From Cyclaneusma minus (taxonomy: Eukaryota > Ascomycota > Leotiomycetes > Marthamycetales > Marthamycetaceae): a DNA stretch of 64,000 nucleotides. The notes beneath the pieces are model-generated. The model was not told the origin of the DNA. It searched no databases and saw only the letters and a list, made by a program, of their open reading frames with translations. The stretch spans positions 1 through 64,000 of the forward strand of contig JAKZHN010000038.1 in the NCBI GenBank assembly GCA_037179335.1, given 5' to 3'. Below are positions 35,939 to 47,514 of this stretch, in pieces; the stretch's first letter is position 1, and every line of letters starts with the position of its first letter. The position numbers were made by a program, and so were the translations under genes.

Positions 35939-38670
35939 ATGGCATTGGAGTCACCATTGTTCAATCCATCAAGCAATATGATCTCCGCCTTGTCTCCATA
36001 CACTGAGTTCTCCATGTCGCCGAGCTCCCCCGCAGTACCCAGGTCCCCACGATTCCCAAGAACAATGTCAGTCATACTGTACAAACAGCGTCAGAATAAA
36101 GAGCGCATACTGAAGCTTGTTACAGGTCTTCGCGAAACTCCGCAGACTCATTCAGTCTTAAAGCCCACTCCTTGGACAATGGCCTATCCCCGGCCTCGCA
36201 CCTAATGAGCCCCAATGACTTAGTCGGACCGTCGCCTGTGACCTCGAACGGAACCGACGCTACGGAAATCGAAGACGAGGCAGCAGAAGACGTAGAACGT
36301 ACTACGTCTGAAGGAGCTGAAAGACCAGCTCCATCAGATGTCTCGAAAGCCTCCACAGAATCTGTCGCAACGGTCGGTACCTGCTTGATGCGCCGACCTG
36401 GCTGTCCGCTGACAGTCATCTCTAGCTGCGAAATTTGAATACGTCAATCCCTGCCCACCTGCGACATGGCCACGATGATGAGCCGACCTCTGTTATACAT
36501 GCGCCCGAAGGCTATGGGAACTATGTATGTTTTGCGTGTCCGAGATATTGATACTACTCCGACTGACGCCTCGTTCAGAATAACACACAAAACACAAATC
36601 CTCCACAGACCCCACCCAAGATCGACCGCTCTACTCCACAGCCATATGGACGCGAGAATCACTCGCCCGAGGAGGAGATGCGTGGAGATCTTGCTCAAGG
36701 CGATCAGGTATGAAGAACGTGGATTCGGGCATCTCGGAGCTGATACTGTTACAGACCACTACCGATAGTCCAATGTCACCACCCCCGATCTCCACCAATG
36801 TACCTCCGGCTCAGTATGGCCTTGAAAATGCAACGCCAAGAGCTCAAACTATGCGAGAAATCGAGGCTATGAAGGATGATAAATCACGCTTGCGCTCCAG
36901 CAGCTCCAGCAGTCTCGAAGGTATGTGTAGATGATGAGGCTGTTGCAGTGCCATGAAAAGAAGTCTGAATACGGCCTAAGATCAGTGGATGATAATATTC
37001 CCGGTCCCTTGGAATATTCTCAATCACTTGGATCACTCTCAATCATCTGGAATATTTCCAATCACTTGGAATATCCCCAATGCCTTGGAATATTCCGAAC
37101 AAACTAGAATATCCCTAGTTAATTCCTGGCCATTCGGGATATTCCTAATGATTTAGGATATTTACAATCATTTGGGCGCCGGAGACCGTATCCAGACTCT
37201 TTTCCTCCCACTGTAGTTGAATGCACCAGCTGATTGTACAAAGGAATTCCAGAAGATCAGCGAGAAACAGAGGATGGAGTTGACGAAGATTTCGACGCCG
37301 CTACCATTCAAAACAACAGCGACGAAGAAGCAAATGCTTTGAAAGCCGCTCTGAATGAGTGCTGGACCCTCTGCAACACCCTTGCTAGTCTCAGTTCCAT
37401 CCACCGAGAACGGATTTTCAGCTACTCGGGAACTGGAGATGCCCACGAGAAAGCTTGGAAATGTTGCTGGCGTTTATGTCAAAAGCTATATGATTCACGA
37501 TACGAAGATCACCATCTTGTGGTCAGACCGACATTGGATCTATGTCGAGATTTCTGCCAGGCTCTATTTGATGTCCGGCAGAAAGACAACGAAATCGCAG
37601 ACTCGGTTTTGAGGGTCAGTTTCGAGTTGAATAACCACCTGTACAATACGCATGACAGGAACCTCCCAGAGGCATTTCGTGAAAGAACACTGGATTTCTA
37701 CATCACTTTATGTCACCGACTGATGAAGCAACGAAGCGAGCTAGCTGAAGAAACGCATTCGTTACTGCGTGCATGCTGGTCCCTAGCGGAAATGCTCTTC
37801 AGTCTTCGACAAAACCGGAGAGAAGGGAAGCCCGCAGATGAAGAACTCCTTGGCTCGGCGGTTCAGGCGTGCTGGGAACTGTGCGATCTTTTTCGAAAAG
37901 GCTGGACTCAAGTTCGCCCAGAACGCGGCACACCTCGACCGAGTCAACCGACCTTCTCGCAGTCATACGACCAGCTCAGTCGCTCATCTCATCAGCCAAG
38001 CAGCGGCATTTCCAGTCTTCCCAGCCTTTCCGAGCGGGCGGAACAACGAGTTCCCAATCATTACCTCCCCGAAACTCCCACCACTGAATTCGAAGACACT
38101 CCCATATCTCCCGAGGACAACTCTCCTTCCATCCCGAACATTCTCGTTCTTGGAACAGACAATAGTCGAAATGCGAAAACACGATGGTCGAGCAATTCTT
38201 CAAACCTATCTGGTTATTCGCAAGGAAGTAATAAAACATCAAGCACAATCACCAACGCCGGCCCGGAAGACGCCAACCTTACCCGCCTCAAAATCCTTAT
38301 TCTCAAAGCCGCCATGAACGTCGGCTTCTCCCGCGACCAATCTTCCTCGTCTCTCGGCGGACCGCAAAGTGGCGCACCCGCCTTGCAGTCATTTGTCAAG
38401 GCTCTTCCCACAGGTTCATTTGGTTCACTGCCATGGCACACAAATCTCCTGGCTGCATACAAAAACGTCGTCCTGTCAGACCCCACATTCCGATCAGCCA
38501 GTTCGCTGCCTCCAAAGGGCAAGAAAGCGTCGGCTAATGATGTTGCCAAGAGCGTGCTCTGGATGATGAGTGCTGGGCAGTATTCGTTTTTGAAAGATCT
38601 GTTTAGGTTGGTGTTTGGCTTCCATGTCGATGAAGCAGAGACGAGGAAGAATGTCAGCATTAGTGTATGA
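35939..38670 (+). CDS. six-exon protein with helical Cys/Trp-rich domain, unknown
   Basis: 731-aa protein. Exons: 35939-36066, 36126-36372, 36426-36524, 36579-36707, 36755-36920, 37244-38670; all joins keep frame (2196 nt). Introns 1 and 2 use unusual GTCAGT and GTCGGT donors. The first 220 residues are disordered, Ser/Pro-rich. Residues about 270-470 form a helical domain with recurring W/C patterns: LNECWTLCNTLASLSSIHRE, KAWKCCWRLCQKLYDSRYED, LLRACWSLAEMLFSLRQNRR and AVQACWELCDLFRKG. A Ser-rich linker and a C-terminal helical part (WHTNLLAAYKNVVLSDPTF, WMMSAGQYSFLKDLFRLVF) follow. I believe this is a conserved fungal DUF family but cannot name it surely. The last intron (323 nt) is mostly a MITE. 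Confidence 0.8.
36946..37213. mobile_element. 268-bp MITE with minisatellite core inside an intron
   Basis: Fills most of intron 36921-37243. The left end CAGTGCCATGAAAAGAAGTC continues TGAATACGGCCT; the reverse complement of the right end is CAGTGGGAGGAAAAGAGTCT continuing GGATACGGTCT, so the terminal inverted repeats are about 33 bp. Between them are 20-25-bp repeats built on TTGGAATATTCC. The right flank is TA; the left flank is TG, so a TA target duplication is only half kept. Same family as 28379-28483 by ends and interior. Confidence 0.72.
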
Positions 38671-39668
38671 GTTTACGCCTTTACGAAGTTACGTCATTCC
38701 AACATACTCTACGAGGGTACATTGTTGCCGGTCCAGGTGGAAGAGATCTCGGCGAGTTCTCCTTCTGTGAACTCCTGGAAATGGTTCCTCAAACGAGCCG
38801 CTTTTTGATCTACGCTACTTTCATTCTCCGTGTTACGATCTAATGACCAGAGTATGACCTTTCCTCTCTCATTTACGCAGCTGGACGAAGCCTATGTTGC
38901 TGGCTTAGTATCTGGCGGTAGTGGTTGAGCCGGGAGGATTTATGATTTGAGATACCCCTGAAGATATTGGCGCAGGCGGATATTTCCACACGATTGAGTT
39001 CGTCACAAATTGGCTTCCGTGTCTGCGCGTATCTACTATCTTGTTCAGCACTTAGCGTTCGAGCCAGGTACATGTAAGGGAGCGATTGAGACCCTTGCTC
39101 GCGCGCACATCTTAAATCTCTAATACTAGCATTATTCTTCCATTGGGCCTTTGGATCATTGTCATCATGATGTATCTTTGGACCGATTTGGAATGAGCTG
39201 TTTGGTTTACTTTCCCCCTCTCCTTGGCGGACGGCCCGATATTGGATCAAGAGGCCAAGTCTTAATAACCTCTAGGCTCCAGCGCGATATTGGCTGAGAA
39301 GGTAAATCCCGGATCAAATGAGTTGAGCCTATTGGGTATTGCAGTACTAAGCTCTCCGTTTAGGACCTTATTTACCCTCTTGTGGCTAGACGATATAGAC
39401 CTTTGGCCTCCTCGGGGTTCTTTCCAAAGCAAGCACTTCAATTTGTTCTGTTCAACAAAAGTAACATCAATTGGATGGCTAATTGCGGAAAGTCTATTTT
39501 TCGAGAAGGAGTCGGGACTAAGATAAATACCCTCGTCTTCCCACCCTTCGTTTTCACCACATGCCCTCCCTTTTGGTACTCAGATATTCTAGCAGCAAAG
39601 CGACCTTATCTTTCTCTCCTAGACTCCAAATTACCATTCCCGGATCTAAGGCGTACCAACCAGATACG
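38671..39668. other. intergenic region
   Basis: 1 kb; 3' flank of the six-exon gene and promoter of the next. An in-frame ATG at 39561 could extend the next protein by 36 residues, but the ATG at 39669 fits the family start better. No other element is seen. Confidence 0.5.
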
Positions 39669-41778
39669 ATGGCACCCACGATCATTGCTGAGATCTCTCG
39701 ACGAGATTTCCAAGACACCCATACCCCCGCTTCGATAACTGACGTTAAGCACCTTTCATCCTACAACTGGATCGAGGCGCCCACAGCCACCATCGCCGTC
39801 CCAGGCAGTCCACATCTCTGGTCCGCTTTGGAAGGTCCTCAGTTCCTCAAGAAAGACTCCGGTCTCATATACATTGCCCAAAATGCAGCTCGTCACCCGG
39901 ACAGTCCACTCGAGCCTCTTTTTCGCTCGCTGTACACCACGCATCCTTCATTCGACATCCGTGCTGTCGACGTTGTGACTGACCGCAACAACATCCGAAA
40001 GCTCCTTTCTTTCATCAATCCTAGTCTTTCGAAGAACGGACTCGAGCCATTCACCATCAAAGTCGAGCTTACCGGAAATACAGCAATGTTCCAGCGCGAG
40101 GAGACTGCAACTGAAGAGTTCATTGCACCAGATGAATTCAGGGGTTTTGGCCATGAGTTCGAGAAGGCATACACGAAGAGCCACATTCCGGGTAGCACTG
40201 GACATCACAGGGTTATCTCATATCGCTTTGGCGATCTCAACTTCATCGTTCGTCACGAAACCGATGGATATGTTGGCGATGCTTCCAAGACATCTTCTTT
40301 CGCCAACAAAGAGCCCACAGACCTCTCGGACGCGCTGGCCTCCTTGTCTCTATCATCTACCTCCAAGGCACCCAACACTATTCCAGCCGAGTCCAAATTG
40401 ACCGTTCAAGAGAAAGGGCAAGTGGTACCACTCGCCTCAACTCTTGAAATCAAAACCCGCGTCGCTCACAAACCTCTCGCCTTCCAAGAAGTCGCACCGC
40501 AGCTCTGGATCTCGCAAACTCCCAAGCTCGTCCGCGCCTACCACTACAAAGGCAGATTCCAGCAACCCCAGGTCGAGGATGTGACTCGTGAAATCAAGAG
40601 CTGGGAAAAAAGCAACCAGCGCGACCTGGGAAAGTTGCAGTCGCTGATCGGCAAGATTCTTGATGTCATCAAACGATCTGGTGGTTCTGCTGTTGTCAAG
40701 TATCATGTTGTGGGAGACAAGTTGGTCGTGACGAAGGACAAGGAAGATGGGAAGGCCATGCTCCCGAGTGACTTGTATTGCAAGTGGGATGATGTGAGTG
40801 CTGAGGAAGTAAAGAATGCGAAGGGTGATGCTGGAGCTGGGGGTCTCGGCAACGGTGCAAAGAACAAAGAAGACGTAAGTACCATACTTTCTTCATCCTA
40901 TACTGTCTTCATCCTATACCTTCTTCATCCTATACCTTCTTCATCAGACATGAAGCTCAGTGAAGTGAACCAGAAAGCAGAACTCTCAGCAAAACTCAAA
41001 GCCCCCCAAGACGTCCATCAAGATCGGAGATCAGCACTATGACATGGAGGTGGTGCCCAAGATACCGTACCTGTCATCTTTTGTTAGATTCGAAACCAAT
41101 GCGCATCCAGGAACAACGGAGTTTGTTCATGGCCCTATCCTTCTCTTTGATGTAGCCCTTAAAGGCGTCCAATTAGGCTACCGCCAGTGCTTCCGATTGT
41201 TACCCGCCAATCTTGACCAGCACCGCACTCTCTGCGAGACGTACGAGTTTCTCGGCATGAATATTCTTGGCAGGCGAAGTATTGACGATGTCTTTGAAGA
41301 CTTGAAAGCTGCCCAAAACGGCCCCAATTTGACCATCCCTGCGCAATACGGTCAACTCATTATTCTCAGCCAGAAGAGAAGTGCGCGAGATGCAGCTTTC
41401 GTATTTCTGTACCTGATTTTGCTTGGCGAATTCCAGGATGAAGTGAAGGACAGCAACAAGGTTTTCAATATCGTGGTGTTTGTTATGTCTCATACCGCGA
41501 CTTTCAGACGGAAGACGAGAAGTATCATTCGTGCTGCGTACGAAGAGCGGTTCATGGTAACGCAGAAGCAACAAGAAAGATTGGATATTTGGGAAAGTAA
41601 AAGTACATGTTTTAGGAAGGGGGCAGAGGAGGAGGATTCAACGAGCGAGGATGAAGAGTGGGATGACCGCTATGCTATGAGCGACCACGATGAGTATGAT
41701 TTTGACGAAGGTTATGGTCATGAGTTTTTCGAAAGTTCTGAGGAGTATGATGGTGGTTGGGATCATCCGGATCTATAA
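39669..41778 (+). CDS. two-part fungal protein, family often mis-named geranylgeranyl pyrophosphate synthetase
   Basis: Predicted 664 aa from exons 39669-40874 and 40990-41778. The donor GTAAGT after KNKED is clear; the acceptor CTCTCAG before 40990 is the one restoring frame into KTSIKIGDQHYDMEVV. Blocks MAPTIIAEISRRDF, DVKHLSSYNWIEAPTATIAV, LIYIAQNAARHPDSPLEPLF, VVTDRNNIRKLLSFINPSL, GFGHEFEKAYTKS and STGHHRVISYRFGDLNFIVR define a conserved fungal family. It has no aspartate-rich DDxxD motif, so prenyl synthase activity is unsupported. The C-terminal part (IKIGDQHYDMEVVPKIPYLS, GPILLFDVALKGVQLGYRQC, CETYEFLGMNILG) resembles a BTB-like start and ends in an acidic Asp/Glu/Ser tail. If the splice is wrong, the second part is a separate gene starting at ATG 41044. 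Confidence 0.72.
40889..40947. repeat. 16-bp tandem repeats in an intron
   Basis: CTTCATCCTATAC followed by CTT or TGT is repeated about 3.5 times just after the GTAAGT donor of intron 40875-40989. Confidence 0.85.
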
Positions 41779-42529
41779 TCAAAAGTCAAGAGTCAAGTTG
41801 ATTTCCGCAATCAAGCTCGTATTGACATTTCTTGTGCGCTCACTTTGGACCCTTTAAAGAATTAGGAATATTCCCAATAATTGAGAATATCCCCAATAAT
41901 TCAGAAAATTCCCAGTAGTTCAGGATATTCCCATTTCCCAACAATTCAGAATATCCCTAGTACTTGAGAATATTCCCGTTGCTCCAGGATATTCCCGATA
42001 ATTGAGAATATTTCTAGTAACCAAGAATACGTATCTCAATTTTCAAATGTTTAGAAATATCCAAAATACATTGAAGGTTTTTGAATAACTAGGAATATTG
42101 CTAGTAATTGAGAACACTCTCAGGTCGTAGCTGAGCGCATAAGAAATGTCACCACAAGTCAAGGAATTAGTCATCTTTAAAAATACTAGTTGATTAATAT
42201 ATCCATCAATATATATATAATATGCCCTTACGCTGCGATAAGCTTTAGTTAAAGTCAATCGTAATGTCGTGACGATCACACCATCCGGCACTACATATGT
42301 ACTACCCCACTTCCAGCGCTCTCCGATCACTCTCCGGATTCCCGGCAACTTTCCGTACAATATATCGACATTCTTCCTTTAATACATCAGGTTATTCATA
42401 CAATCACCAGTGATTTTCCTCTATTCCGTTTGTTCTGTTGCTGCTTAGTGATTGATGCTGCTGGGCCGACTTGAATAACAGCCATATCACGATTATCACA
42501 TCTACTTCCATACCATATACGTCGTCCCC
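41779..42529. other. intergenic region with AATATTCC minisatellite
   Basis: 3' flank of the two-part gene and promoter of the oxygenase; the minisatellite at 41861-42116 is the only structure recognised. Confidence 0.55.
41861..42116. repeat. degenerate minisatellite, GAATATTCCC units
   Basis: About ten degenerate units of 20-25 bp of the kind AATTGAGAATATCCCTAGTA. The unit is very like the core of the MITE at 36946-37213, but the CAGTG ends were not found here. Confidence 0.7.
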
Positions 42530-43835
42530 ATGTCCTCTTTCACGTCAATTCCCATCCTCGACCTCTCACTTGCACGAGATCCCGCCACAAAACCCGCCTT
42601 TCTGGCCGACCTCCGCCACGCTCTCCTAAACGTCGGTTTCTTATACCTCAAGAACATCGGTGTCTCGAAAGAGTTGACAGAAGATGTCATCCGCGAAGGA
42701 AAGGCATTCTTTGACATCCCTCTAGAGGAGAAGTAAGTCCCATCCTATTTTCCTTGCACTATTTACTCTCATTCCCTCTTCCCCCCAACTTCTCATCCCC
42801 AAAATTCTGACACCATCCACCAGACTAGCAATCCGCATGTCCCACGCCCCCTCCTTCCTAGGCTACTCCCCCCTCTCCGCCGAAATCACCGCCCACGCCA
42901 TCGACCACCGCGAGCAACTCGACCTCTCCACCCCCCACCCACCCATCCTCCCCCACCACCCCCTCTACTACAACCTCTTCGGCCCCTGCCAATGGCCCAG
43001 CCCCTCCCTCCTCCCCAACTTCCGTCCCGTCTACGAGTCCTACATCAAGCAGATGGCAGACGTAAGCATGTTCTTCACGCGCTGCGTTGCTGAAAGCATC
43101 GGTCTGGCTCCAGATGCTTTTGATCGCTTTTTTGAAAATGATGATCCGGATATGGGCGGTACGTTGCACAAATTGAAGGTTGTGAAGTATCCGGATTTGA
43201 AGAGCTTGGAGGAGGCGGGGATGCGGGTTGATGGTGGAGAGGGTCAGGGGGTCGGGCCGCATAAGGATAGTATGTTGTCGAGTTATTTGTTGCAGGCGTC
43301 GCAGCATAGGGGGTTGCAGGTGCAGAATCAGGAGGGGGAGTGGATCGATGTGCCGCCGGTGGAGGGGACGTGGGTGGTGGCTATTGGGCAGGGGATGGAG
43401 GCGATTACGAGGGGGGTTTGCAAAAGTACGACGCATAGGGTGTTGAGTCCGGAAAAGGGGAAGGGGGCGAGGTACAGTGTGCCATTTTTCCAGGGCGTGG
43501 GATTGGATAGGGGGTTTGAGGGCGTGGATGTGCTGGAGGAAGTGCTGGCGTTGAGAAGGGAAAGGGGGGGGGATGGCGTAGAGTTTACCTTTACGGGGGA
43601 CAAGTACAAGTCTCTTGGGGAAGCGACGCTCATGAATCGGATCAAGAGCCATCCGGATGTGGGCGAGCGGTGGTATCCGGAACTGCTGAAAATAATCAGG
43701 GAGGACCAGGCAAAGGAGGCTGAGCAGAAACCCAAGCCGTCCAGCAGCGAAGACACTCATGCCTCATCACGGAGAGAGGTAAGCGAAACTGCCCAGAAAA
43801 TAGGGGTTCAAGCACAGTCCGTAGAGGCCCATTGA
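42530..43835 (+). CDS. isopenicillin-N-synthase-like Fe(II)/2OG oxygenase
   Basis: 404-aa oxygenase of the 2OG-FeII_Oxy/DIOX_N superfamily. Exons: 42530-42732 and 42824-43835 (91-nt intron, phase 2). The N-terminal half has the DIOX_N pattern (SIPILDLSLA, NVGFLYLKNIGVS, FFDIPLEEK). Iron ligands: His214 and Asp216 in GVGPHKDSMLSSYLLQ, distal His272 in STTHRVLSP; Arg284-x-Ser286 in ARYSVPFF binds 2OG. Substrate unknown. The GTAAGC after SSRRE (near 43780) may be a real donor, in which case the last 20 residues differ. The exon from 43180 on is strongly G-rich and the stretch before it C-rich, giving long antisense open frames that are not genes. Neighbours do not suggest a biosynthetic cluster. 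Confidence 0.86.
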
Positions 43836-44088
43836 TGCCAATTTCGAAAACCGCCAGTATCAGAATAAAGCCAGGCCGCCCTCTCACATTTTGTAAAAAA
43901 TGCACATCGAGGAAGAATGTGACTTTTTGATTCCCTTTGGGCAATCTGAATGCATGTCATCCTCCCTTCCAAGCAACGAAAAACGCCCTGTATGCGCCAG
44001 TCGCTAAAAACCATCCATTTCCAGCGTGCTGGAATTCTCTGCTCGCAAACTCATCTATCGCATACAAATGTAGTAGGCATAACCCAGG

Positions 44089-44460
44089 CTATACAAAGCT
44101 AGGGAAGCACTCCGCGAGCGTCTTGTTGTGCTTGTTGGCCGCATGTTCCGTAAGTCTGCAAGCGCCAACGAAAAGCCGTCAGCAAAATTTCGAAGTCAAC
44201 TCTTCGCAGAGCAAGTACTGAGTCTTTGTTTTAACTTACGCGGGAGCGCGCGTGGTCTTCAGGAAGGTCGACTTGCAGACGCTGCACTGGATGTCCTTGG
44301 CCTGCTCGTTCACCTTCAGCTGCGATTTGGCGTTGGCGCCGCTGGCTTTGGCGGCGTTGCGCTCGCGCTTTTGCGCCGCTTTTGCTCCCTGGTGTGTTGT
44401 CAGCCGCAAATTCCGCTGAGCTTGTCGAAAAGTTGTCAGTTCGTACATTACCGCCACCCA
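44089..44460 (-). CDS. small C2H2 zinc-finger protein, ZNF706/At2g23090-like
   Basis: 76-aa protein from three exons: 44460-44446, 44388-44240, 44155-44089. The first exon codes only MGGGN; the GTACGA donor is the one that yields MGGGNGAKAAQKRERNAAK, the family start. A basic, 4F5-like N-terminus is followed by a single C2H2 finger with Cys40, Cys43, His59 and His64 (IQCSVCKSTF, ALTEHAANKH) and the conserved end CFPSFV. Size and layout match fungal and metazoan ZNF706-type proteins, whose molecular role is poorly defined. It faces DUS3 head-to-head. Confidence 0.9.
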
Positions 44461-44994
44461 TGTTTGCGAGAGAATATGCGTTGGGGGGTTTTGAAGAGTT
44501 TGGGGGACGCGTCGGAGGGTCTTTTGCGAACTGAAGAGAGAAGGGATCGGCCGTGGAGAAATCTGGAGAGTGCGGAAAGATGCGACTTCTGGCGGTGGGG
44601 TTTTATGGCCGCCCGGCGCTCTGCTTGCGACCGACGGTGGCACGTGCGCCAGGCTGTGTGTGGCGCAAGAACAATCCGACTTGTCATTTTTTAATTTAAC
44701 AATACCAACGAAATAAATATGTACGTTATGTGCCATTCGGAACACCGACTGTAAATGCAAAGAATAATGATGCAAAATTCAGTTGCCAACAAAGTTGCAG
44801 ATGTGAACTTGGTACTTGCTTAAAATAAGTGTCGGCGTTTAGATAAGGCAGCCCGATAAGAGACAACTGCAAAATTTCGGGACCGAGTACTTACCACACT
44901 AGTACTCTACATCTACGACGTCTACCTCTTCCCAATTGTGAATATGCACCGCTGATTGACACATCCTCGTCTACTTCGACCTTGCACAGCAAAG
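44461..44994. promoter_or_regulatory. divergent promoter region (small zinc finger / DUS3)
   Basis: 534 bp between two divergent start codons; expected to hold both promoters. No specific site assigned. Confidence 0.45.
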
Positions 44995-47514
44995 ATGGCC
45001 GACGCTCCGGAAATCCCCAATCCCGTGGATCCCTCTCAGACGCTGAAGAGACCTCCACCCGAGGACACAGCCCTCACGAAAGCAGAGAAGCTTGTCCGAA
45101 ACGGCCCTCAAGATGCCTCCGAACCAGAATTGAATGCCATTGAGCCGCCGGCCAAGAGAGTGAAGCTGGACAGCGACACGCCAGCCCCTCCTCAGCAACC
45201 CCACCATGATGGCAGAGACAAGAGGAATGGCGACGCCCTGGTCAAACCCGAGTATCTCATCCGCGCTACTGAAAGCCAGGAAGCAGCCTCGAAGACCGAC
45301 AACAACATCGGCGACGACGACGCAGCCGAGGCGGCAAAACACCACCAAGGCGACGACCGCGACAGAGGTGCCAACAGTGGCGGCAAGAAGCAGAAGAACA
45401 GAGGCCAAAACAAAGACCGCCATTTCGGCTCGTCCAGGGATTCTATTCAGCTTTGCAACAGCCGCGCTACAGCCCCCGAGTTCTCGCCAGATGAGTGCCG
45501 CTTCGGAGACAGATGCACTTTATGCCATGATCTGCGGAAGTACTTGAAAGAGGGAAGACGGGAGGACTTGACCACCTTCGAGGGGAAGTGCCCTGTGTTC
45601 GAGGCAAATGGCGTTTGCAATGCGGGCTGGAAATGCCGCTTTGTGAAGAGCCATTCGGAGGAGGTCAAGGCGGATGATGGGAGGATGGAGTTGCGCTTGA
45701 TCGAGCGCAAGAAGATGTTTGTGACCCCCCTTTCCCAAGTTTCTCTTTCCTCCCAGCTAGGCGATGTGATTTGGGCAATTGACCAATTTACTTGCAAGAG
45801 ACCGCACTACTTGATTCTAGTCACTGGGGTTCTGTCGATATTCCCCACCATTTATTGAAAAATATTTGTTTTTGATAACTTGGACGGGGTCGGAAAACGG
45901 GCGTCACGGGAGAATCCAAGCTGACAATTTTCAATAGCTCAAAGGATGCCTTCGAGTCTGAAAACGCAATGGGTGTGGTCAACATCGTATCTGGAGCAGA
46001 CAAACTTGCCTTGTCCAGAAGGAAAATGAAGACAGAACGGGCCGATCAGTACACGGAATGGCTCGAGAAGGACGGTCAAATTATGGAAAAAGTCCACAAC
46101 GTCAGGAAAGACGCTACAGACAAGGAAATAAAGGACATAGAAGACCGTCGAGCTCAGTTTACGGACCCGCCATTCAAACCTTCGGAAAAGAGAAGGATCT
46201 ATTTCGGAGCAGAAACACCGGCCCTGGCACCACTTACAACCCAAGGAAACCTACCATACCGTCGCCTCTGTGTGGAATTGGGGGCGCAGCTGACTTACAG
46301 TGAGATGGCTCTCACGATGCCTCTTATTCAAGGTAATAAGTCGGAGTGGGCCCTGATGAAAGCGCACGAGTCGGAAATTGTACCTCCACGGTACTCTCCG
46401 AGTTCTCCTGTGAAAGTGTACGACAACTCAAAGGACCTGAGATTCGGCGTACAAGTCTCTGCACCGAAACCTTGGCAAGCCGTCAAAGCAGCTGAAGCCA
46501 TGGCTCGACTGTTGCCTCATCTTCGGCTCATTGACTTGAACTGCGGATGTCCAATTGATCTGGTCTACCAGAGTGGAGCCGGCTCAGCATTACTTGATTC
46601 GCCAACCAAACTAGAGAAGATGATCCGAGGCATGAACGCAGTCAGCGGCGAAATCCCTATCACGGCAAAGATCAGGATGGGTACGAAAGACTCCCGCCCA
46701 AATGCTTTGAAGAACATTGAACGTCTTGCATTAGGCGGTCCCGAGGCACGCGAGCGACTGGGAGCCCCTGGATGTGCTGCCATTACTCTACATGGTCGAA
46801 GCAGACAGCAACGGTACACCAGAAAGGCAGACTGGAGCTACATTGCTGAGTGCGCTGCTCTGGTCAAGTCATACAATGAGAAGAAGGACGAGATAACAGA
46901 TACCATCCGAGAACCTGATGCGTCAACCCTACCAAATGCTCCTGACGGTAAGATCTATTTCCTAGGAAATGGAGATGTCTACAGCCACGTGGACTACTAC
47001 CAGCATATCGAAGAGGCAAAAGTAGATTCCGTCATGGTTGGCCGCGGAGCACTCATCAAGCCCTGGATCTTCGAAGAGATCGAGAAAGGACAGTATCTAG
47101 ACAAGTCTGCCACTGAACGACTCAGCTACATTGAGAAGTTTGTGCGCTACGGCCTTGAAGCTTGGGGCTCAGATGAGGTGGGTGTTGGACAGACTCGTCG
47201 CTTCTTGCTGGAATGGCTCAGCTTCACGCATCGTTACGTTCCTATCGGCATCTTGGCACATCTGCCCCCTAGCTTGCAGGACAGACCTCCGGCCTACCGA
47301 AGCCGGAACGACCTGGAGGGTTTGCTTGCGAGCGGGAACTACAAGGACTGGATTAAGATCAGGTACGTCGAATTTTGCTCTTGAACCATTGCGTGTGTCA
47401 ACACTCTGATTCTAACTCCGTTGCAGTGAGATGTTCCTGGGACCTGCTCACAAGGATTTCACCTTTCAGCCTAAGCACAAATCCAACAGCTACGAGATTG
47501 AAGCCGAGGGCTGA
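44995..47514 (+). CDS. DUS3: tRNA-dihydrouridine(47) synthase Dus3
   Basis: 744-aa FMN/NADPH-dependent enzyme that reduces U47 in the variable loop of tRNAs. Exons: 44995-45716, 45938-47362, 47427-47514. The N-terminal 150 residues are disordered. Two CCCH fingers follow: CRFGDRCTLCHDLRKYL and CPVFEANGVCNAGWKCRFVKSH, the mark of Dus3 among Dus proteins. The TIM barrel shows NLPYRRLCVELGAQLTYSEM, catalytic Cys445 in LNCGCPIDLVYQSGAGSALL, the basic active-site block ITLHGRSRQQRYTRKADW, and GNGDVYS and MVGRGALIKPWIF for FMN phosphate. The first intron is 221 nt with a GTTTGT donor; its join (KKISKDAFESEN) is in a variable linker, so an extra small exon cannot be excluded. The second intron is canonical. 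Confidence 0.94.

Noticed and set aside
41044..41778. Separate gene starting at ATG 41044
   Set aside because: Coding-like sequence continues in frame upstream of this ATG to a splice acceptor (KTSIKIGDQHYD), so fusion to the upstream exon is preferred, though not proven.
42858..43760. 300-residue open frame on the minus strand
   Set aside because: Antisense shadow of the 2OG oxygenase in a region with strong C/G strand bias; the translation is His/Pro/Leu-rich with no motif.
42530..44460. Isopenicillin-N-synthase-like oxygenase as part of a secondary-metabolite cluster
   Set aside because: Neighbours are a small zinc finger, Dus3 and conserved unknowns; no PKS, NRPS, terpene synthase or cluster regulator in the window.
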